Origin: Acanthaster planci
Lineage: Eukaryota; Echinodermata; Asteroidea; Valvatida; Acanthasteridae
Direction of reading: 5' to 3'
Assembly (NCBI RefSeq): GCF_001949145.1
Contig: NW_019091495.1
Location: 673,248 to 694,801, forward strand
DNA length: 21,554 nt
This document shows positions 10,831 through 17,900 of the stretch, piece after piece (the stretch's first letter is position 1; the number at the start of each line of letters is the position of its first letter). The notes below the pieces were generated by a model that saw only the letters and a program-made list of their open reading frames with translations, had not been told where the DNA came from and did not search any database. A program made the translations under genes and the position numbers.

Positions 10831-11293
10831 TTCTGCTTAAGTGCTCAAGGTTGGATCCACAGTTAGTGTGCTACTGCAAACCTTTAAACTTACTTGCAAC
10901 CATCGCCATGAAAAGCTTCGAAGATCATCAAACAAGGGTCAAGTTAACTCTGACAGTTTTACATGTATATGGTAATTTTCAGTCTGTATGATTCTCATGA
11001 TGATTAAAATGGCATTAGAGCATTCAAATGTAAAAGAAAATCAAGTGTCAAAATATGGTTTCAGGTAGAAAACAGAAAAATTCATTCAGATTTAGAATTT
11101 TACAATCAGTTCACAATTTGGAAAATTTAATAGTGTAATATTAACATTGGTGTAAACACATTCATCCTTACACTTCAGAGCCTTCAAGGTTCAACGAATG
11201 ATTTTAGAGGACTCTTGAACAGATGTATAGAGAGTCCAGCTACCAGTGCTTTAATTGGGGATTGATGACAATGGTGTGGTCCTGTACATCATG
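10831..11293. other. Non-coding stretch between the gap and the 12-bp repeat
   Basis: AT-rich with no coding signal. On the - strand it holds two ATTAAA hexamers, at 11255-11250 and 11131-11126. Either could be a variant poly(A) signal for the minus-strand gene ending at 11794. This is weak evidence because such hexamers are common in AT-rich DNA. Confidence 0.35.
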
Positions 11294-11341
11294 AGACCAG
11301 TCACAAGACAAGTCATAAGACCAGTCACAGGACTAGTCACG
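11294..11341. repeat. 12-bp tandem repeat, four copies
   Basis: AGACCAGTCACA (11294-11305), AGACAAGTCATA (11306-11317), AGACCAGTCACA (11318-11329) and GGACTAGTCACG (11330-11341). This is a simple minisatellite with no visible function. Confidence 0.85.
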
Positions 11342-11467
11342 ACGAACAGGGTTGATAATGACAAAGGAATGCTTTTGTTGCGGTTCATTATAATAGCCTG
11401 TGACTTGAATTCAGACTAGAGGTCTTACGTTGACCTTGTGTTGGTCTTAAGGGGTCCTGTAATAGTC

Positions 11468-11656
11468 TTAACCCCTTCACACTTGGATTCTTTTGACCAT
11501 AACTACTGGGTTGTGGTATGCCCAGTATGCAAAGCTCTGTCCAGCAGCAGGCCCCATTGAACCAGCAGCTGCATGGTAAATAGACTGTTTGTGTGGTATG
11601 CACTAATCCTCACACAAAGCCGTGTCTGTGGATGCCTCCTGGTATGAAGGGGTTAA
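11468..11656. mobile_element. Short non-autonomous piggyBac-like element (MITE candidate), 181 bp plus TTAA on both sides
   Basis: TTAA at 11468-11471 is followed by CCCCTTCACACTTGGA. At the other end TGAAGGGG at 11645-11652 is followed by TTAA at 11653-11656. The two ends are inverted repeats matching at 13 of 16 positions, the first eight perfectly (CCCCTTCA). A TTAA target site with termini starting CCC is the signature of the piggyBac superfamily. The interior encodes no transposase, as expected for a MITE. It lies just downstream of the stop codon of the minus-strand gene, probably in its 3' UTR or flank. A single copy cannot prove mobility. Confidence 0.62.
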
Positions 11657-11793
11657 GGGGCCTCGACCTTCAATACTGTTTGAAGCTCCATGAAAGCTGA
11701 CAATGTGTCTTTTGTTTGTAGCACTGAGATGGATTTCACAGGATTCAGGAAGGTTCCTTGTAAGACTGCCAAAGGGATGTAGTTGCCTTGGCC

Positions 11794-11973
11794 TCACCTT
11801 AGGCTAGCATATGGGCTCTCTCTAGTCATAGCACGCTTCCCTTGTCTAGCTTGACCGGCTGAACTCTCCTGTGATGACTTGGAGGATGTTCTGACCGGGG
11901 TCTTCTTGCTGGGTGATGCAAGCCTGCGTGGTTTCCTGCTGGGCTTCTTGGCAACGAAGCTGCTGTTACTTTC
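11794..11973 (-). CDS. Terminal exon of the unidentified nuclear protein
   Basis: The acceptor CTCTGTCAG lies before 11973, followed by 59 codons and TGA (11796-11794). The exon is very basic, with KKPSRKPRRLASPSKKTP, an SSQESS site, and the end SPYASLR. The last codons and the stop overlap a good donor (CTAAG|GTGAGG at 11797-11796), so this exon could also be internal in some transcripts, with a different C-terminus. Confidence 0.75.
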   Translation of the reverse strand, partial: ESNSSFVAKKPSRKPRRLASPSKKTPVRTSSKSSQESSAGQARQGKRAMTRESPYASLR

Positions 11974-14900
11974 CTGACAGAGTCATGATGAAATAGTCCC
12001 TAAATATAGGCAGTAGTTGCAGGAATGTTGGAGTATTCAGCCCCCCTCTCCCACTAACTGGATCCCTCGTTTCTAAGATCCTTTACATACTGTGTCCTCT
12101 CCACACACATTAAACTGTAAAAAAACATAACTATCTCGAATTTTTCACTGCTAAACACAAAACAATGTACATGTATATATTTTGGATGGTCTCCCCACTT
12201 TTTAAGGTGGATGTATTTCCTAGCTTAAGTTTTCTTTCCAAGTATATCCCGTGGATGATGTAAAAACATCCCGCCAAGGATGATTTCATGACGAGTACAG
12301 AATTGAACCATTATGAACTGAAGTTTGAGTTTTGGAATTGGTACACTGAATGTTCAGTCGCTTAGAAAAAAAAATTGGAAAATGTGAGGTAAAAAAAACT
12401 AAGATGAAAGTACAGTCTGACCTGGGAGGATGCTGAGATTTCTTGGAAATCTGCCGTCTGTGTCTTGGCACTTCTCTTCTGATTGCTTGGAGTGTCCTTG
12501 TCAAACATCATTTTGAGAGCTTTGGGTTGAAGACGTGCTCTCTTAGGGGAAGTCTTTTGAGACTGGGAGGCGGGCAGAGAACAAGGGTCCGACTGGCTGT
12601 CTGCTGAGATGCCAGCAAGGAGGCGGTACGTGTCGCCAAAGGTCGCCACCCTCTTGACTTTGGACGGGCTCAGGGGAGACACGCCCTGCGGCTTCTCAGC
12701 TGACTCTGAAACTGTCTTCTCTGCAGGGGTGGGGCCTTCGGCTTGCTTGGTGGGCTGTCGTGGTGTGCTGACTGCCAAGCTTTTGCTTTTGATACCCCCT
12801 GTGATAGTCAGCGATTTTCGCTTAGGTGGTTTCCTCTTGGATGCAGACTTGGTAACTACGGATGTCGGAAGATCTGAGGATGCAGTCGTACATTCCTCCC
12901 AGATACGTCTGATGCCTTCTGAGACCACGTCTTCCACAGCTGGGCTCTTCTGGTCAGAAGCCTGCGACCTCGGCTCACAAGTTTGGGATGGTCTGAGGAT
13001 TGGAGAATCAAGAATAGCAGGTTCTTCACCACTGTTGCTGGAGTAAATCACCTGCTTCCTTGTACTGCCCATTTTTCTCCCTGATCTAGACAGCCTGTTT
13101 TGTTTTGTTGGAGCTGGGGTGCTATTTATCCCTTCAGGAAGTTGTGAGATACCTGGAGATTCCTCCTGTTTGGAGTTGGCCCTGATTCTTTGAAGTGACT
13201 TCAAGTTCTTAAACCGTTGGGAGGCACGAATCTTTCTTCTCTGGTCATACTTCTCTATTTCTTCGTCAAATGAGCTGTAGGAATCAGGGACTATCTCTAC
13301 TCTGTCCAACTGGGAAATCTTTCCAGACTCGGGATTCTGATCTGGCTGGGAGTTGCTCTCGTCAATGTTTCGGCTGACAGGAGAGAAGAACCTCAGGAGG
13401 CTAGATTGATTGTGGCCGGCACTCACCGACCTCAGGCTCATGCGTTGGGTACTTCCACTCATCTCATCTGATGCTTGCTCCTGCTTCTTGTTGGGTTTCC
13501 CGACAGTCTCTTGTGAACTCTGGAGATGCCTAGACTTGGCTTTCGTTCGAGAAGGCTTGTAAGAAGATGGACTTGAAGTGTCTCTCACTTGTTCTTCATC
13601 CTCTAAATTAACGACTGAGTCTTTATTTTGCTTTTCCACATCCTCTGCTTGGGGGTCTCCATCCTTATGGCTTCTCTGATGTGCAGCCTTGACTCTGAAT
13701 GTGATTTCCTCATCTACATCAATGATGACAGACTCCCTTGTTGAATCCAAGTTATCTTTGGCAGTGGCAAAGCTCTCCCTATCAGAGTCCCTTTCTGGCC
13801 GGTTATCTTGCGTCTCTGGTATGACAAGGACCTCCTCTTCATCCCTCCTTGAACTCAGCGACAGGGGCTTCTGGTTTCTGGATTTACCACGCATCCTTGG
13901 AGTACCTCCTTCTTCATTCTGCGATGCATCACTAACATCAATCACCTTTTTCTGTGCTTTCATCTGCAGCTTGTACCTTTGTTCTTCAAAGCTCAAAGCT
14001 TCAGGGGCATTTTGCTCAGAGGTGACCGTGCCACTAGTGTCCATGTCTACTTCCTCATAATCACTTTGATTGTCGCTGTCAAGTGACATCAGCGCTGCAA
14101 TGCCATTTTTCTCACTTTGAACTTTGACATTTGACGGCTTCCCAACTTGAACAAAGTTGTCATCATCCTCACTATTTTCCTATTAAGACAATAAAAAAAT
14201 GCATCAATACATCTCAATACACTTTAAATTTGGCAGCGCAAAAGAGGTAAATTTATCTGCCCTCTGTATCAAAGAAATTGATATAAGTAAATAATAAATG
14301 AGGAATACAAATACGGGTTCATGCCTGTTTCAGTTTATATGGCCTCAAAATGACAGATTTTTGCCCTGATTCTGCCATATGAACAAACAAAATTTCCCAA
14401 TAGGCCAGGTTAAGGTGTAACAGGATTGAATGGGAATTTGCATAATTCCTCGAGTGAAGTTTTAAACAGTTATGCAGGCATGTTGGAACACACTATTAGC
14501 TCCTTTTCTATGAATGGTAACATAAAAGCCTGAGTGTAAAAACCTGAAATATTAGCCTTGAAACAAGACTACTAACTTCTTGGTCGATGCCTTCGATGAG
14601 TGCATCCAGCCGGCTGTGCAATGCATCCACCAACTCTGAATCAGACTGGATAACAGAGACAAAAAGTAGTTTTTGTAAGATTTGACATTGCTGGTAAATG
14701 ATAACAATGAGATTACAATAGAAATGCCTTACTGTTAGTGGCGTCGTCACAGGGTGTGTGTGATGCGTCTAGTGCAGTAGTGTAGTTGTAGTTGGCATTG
14801 CACACCCCGCTCTCGACCGTCTCCTGCTGCCGCTGGCTAGCTCCATCTAGGGGCGAAAAGGGAGCTGAATGCGTAAGTCTCCCCTGCCAGTAAATCGCCT

Positions 14901-17900
14901 CTCCACCACCAAGACTCTTGCAGTGCCTCCTCGTGGCAACACATGGTAACTGGACATCGTGCGACCCAAGCTGAGTCTGCAAGGGATCCCGGAGCAGCAG
15001 TGGGACCCAGATGTGTGGTGCGCAGGCCCACTGGTGAGTGGATACGCCCTGGCGCCACACCATCCACTGCCCCATGGGCTAAATTGCCCTCCTTAAATAC
15101 TGCCTTGTAGGGTTTCACTCTTGGATGAGTTAAGGCTAGGTGAAGGCACTCCAAAATCAAACCATGCGCTAGATCCGCGCTTAGGCGCACCCAAACAGAC
15201 ATGGGTCTTCAGCAGGATTCTGCAGCTAGCCTCCCTTCCGGTCGTCCTTGCTCTTGCTTTGCCACTGGGTTTTTGCGGGGCTGGTCAAGATGGTGGGCCG
15301 GCGCCTCTTTTTCACCTTAAACGTCACAAGTGCAGCCAGCGCCTCAAAATTGGTACCTCTCTGGTGAACTGCTATAATTCTTCAAGTCCTGTAGCGATGG
15401 AGTGGCGGGCGTTGGGACCAGGTCTTGGACGGACTGGAGGCCCCTAGTCATCCCTCTACATGCGGGCCACTCAGGATGATGGTCGTTGGTTTGTTGGGGT
15501 GAGCAGCAGCAGCCAGCAGTAACTACCTGTGTGACGAGGCAGCCCTCTTTAGGGTCTGCATTGCCTCCCTCAATCCGAGGAAGGGCCTGGAAAAATTGGC
15601 CTAAACATTGTCTGCTCAAACTTCTGCTGGGGTGGGTTACCGCGCCCACCCAGTGTCTCCTTACATGCGGTCAAAAGAAAAAGGAAATGAAATCAAATAC
15701 ACTTCGTCTGGCATCATGGAATGTCAGAACCTTTTTGGATAGACCTACCTGACCTGGGAGACGAATGGCGCTCGTTGCAGCTGAGCTACAGTGCTGTAAC
15801 ATCGATGTTGCAGCCCTTAGCGAAACACGGTTTCATGGAGAAGGATAGTTGGAACCACGTCAGGGTACACCTTCTTTTGGTACAGCTACCTCGACGGTGG
15901 CCCCACCCAACATGGTGTGGGGTTCGCAGTACATTCCCCGCTGCTCACCAGCGCTCCAGTGTCTCCTGTCGGTATTTCCCCCAGGCTAATGACATGGAGA
16001 ATTCCTCTTCCCAAGGGCAATCACTTGACTCTAATGAGTGCCTATGCCCCTACGCGTGCCTCCGAGGAAGTGCAGAAAGACGAATTTTACCAGCAACTTC
16101 ACGACTAACTGCGCCAAATTCTACCACAAGATATCCTGGTGGTCGTTGGAGATTTTAATGCATGAGTTAGCAAGGACCGTGAAGCCTGGGAAGGTGTCCT
16201 CGGGACTCACGACTTAGGAAAGCTAAACTCCAACGGTCTACGTCGCCTAACTTTGTGCGCAGAGCATGACTTACATACCACCAACGCTAATTTCCAACTT
16301 GCAACCAAATATAAAACTTCATGGATGCACCCTTGTTCTCGCCATTGGCACCTAATCGACTACATTCGCGTTAGGCAGCGTAATCGTCCGCTGGTAATGG
16401 TCACTCGTATAATGCGTGGTGACGAAGCTTCCACTGATCATAGACTTGTGCTCTCTGTCTTGCGGCTGCAGTTACGGCCTCCACTGCGTAAAAGCTCTCC
16501 TACACCGAAGGTCAACGTGGGCAAATTGAAGGAGACTGTCACTCAACAAGACTATGCTGATACTGTACAGCTTGCGAATATTGTGGAAGAGACGCTTGAC
16601 GATCGTTGGGCTTCTGTCGGCAAAGTGCTGATCACGTCAGCAGAGAAATGTCTGTGGCATCCGCAGACCTAAGCAAAGGGACTGGTTTAACGAAAATAAT
16701 GTGACCATCAAGAGGCTGATCAACGAAAAGAATTGTGCTCATGACTTTGCCCTACAACGCAACAGAATCTTTCCCAGTCGCTGTGGGAGTCAAACAAGGA
16801 TGTATCCTGGACCCTGTGCTATTCAACCTGTTCCTGTTCTCTATCATGCGCCTGGTCTACAGCCAAGTAACTGGCACAACTAACATAGGTGTTCCAATAA
16901 ATTAACGTTAAGACGGCAGCCTGTTTAATCTTCGGCGTCTACAGGCTTGCACACGCACAAAGCAAACCTGTGTACTCGATCTTCAGTACGCCGATAATGC
17001 TGTGCTCGTGAGCCACACCTCTGCAGGCCTCCAGCATACACTGGATGTGCTTTTGTCAGTGTGCTCCCGAGCTGGCCTTATCATCAATACTAACAAGACT
17101 GAGGTGCTTCAGCAACTCGTGAACAGTGACAGTGAGCAAACAGTGCTACGAGTTAATGGCGGAGACCTGAGAAATTCTGACTCCTTCACCTACCTTGGCT
17201 CAGAGCTCTCTAACAGGCTTGACCTGACCGTCGAGATCAACCATAGGATTGGCAGAGCCGCAGCTGCGTTTGGCCCCCTGTGTCTTCTTTAGTCATGATC
17301 TTGCACTACGCACCAAGATAACTGTTTTCAACAATGTGTGTAAGTCAATTCTTCTTTATGGCTGCGAATCTTTGACCCCATATCGCTTCCAGCTCCATGC
17401 CCTCGGGAGTGAAGTGGTGGTAGCGCATCTCTAATACAGTAGTACGCTCCTGTCTTGATGTGCAGCCATTGGAACCTATAATACTGCACCGCCAGCTCCG
17501 CTGGGTTGGCCACACAATTCGGATGAGCCCGGCTAGACTACCACGTCAAGTTCTGTATGGTGAGCTATCCAATGGTCAACGCTCGGTCGGTGGCCAAAAG
17601 AAGCGCTACAAAGATACACAAAAGCCGCCCTGAAGCGGTTTGGAATCCCACCCGAGATTCTAGAGGCTGCTGCCAAGGATACGACACAGTTCCGGTCCCT
17701 GTGTCGACAGGGTCAACAGATATTTACTGAGAACTATGAAGCAGCAGCCTGTGCCAAACGTGCTCGGCGTCGTGCTGTTCCCCCTTCTGCCAACTACCCA
17801 TCTGTCGCAGGAGATGGCAGTCACTTACGGGCTTACGAAGCCATCAGCGTGCTCATGCCAGGCAAGAGAGAGGCGTCCAGAGATAGTGCTAGACTTGAGG

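Noticed and set aside
12609-13046. 145-codon open frame on the + strand (and a 123-codon one at 13689-14060)
   Set aside because: Antisense shadows of the large low-stop exon on the - strand. The protein composition is an artefact of Ser/Glu codons read in reverse.
14713-15202. Minus-strand open frames of about 120 codons
   Set aside because: They fall in the GC-rich 5' region of the LINE and are not in frame with host exons. There is no evidence of exonisation.
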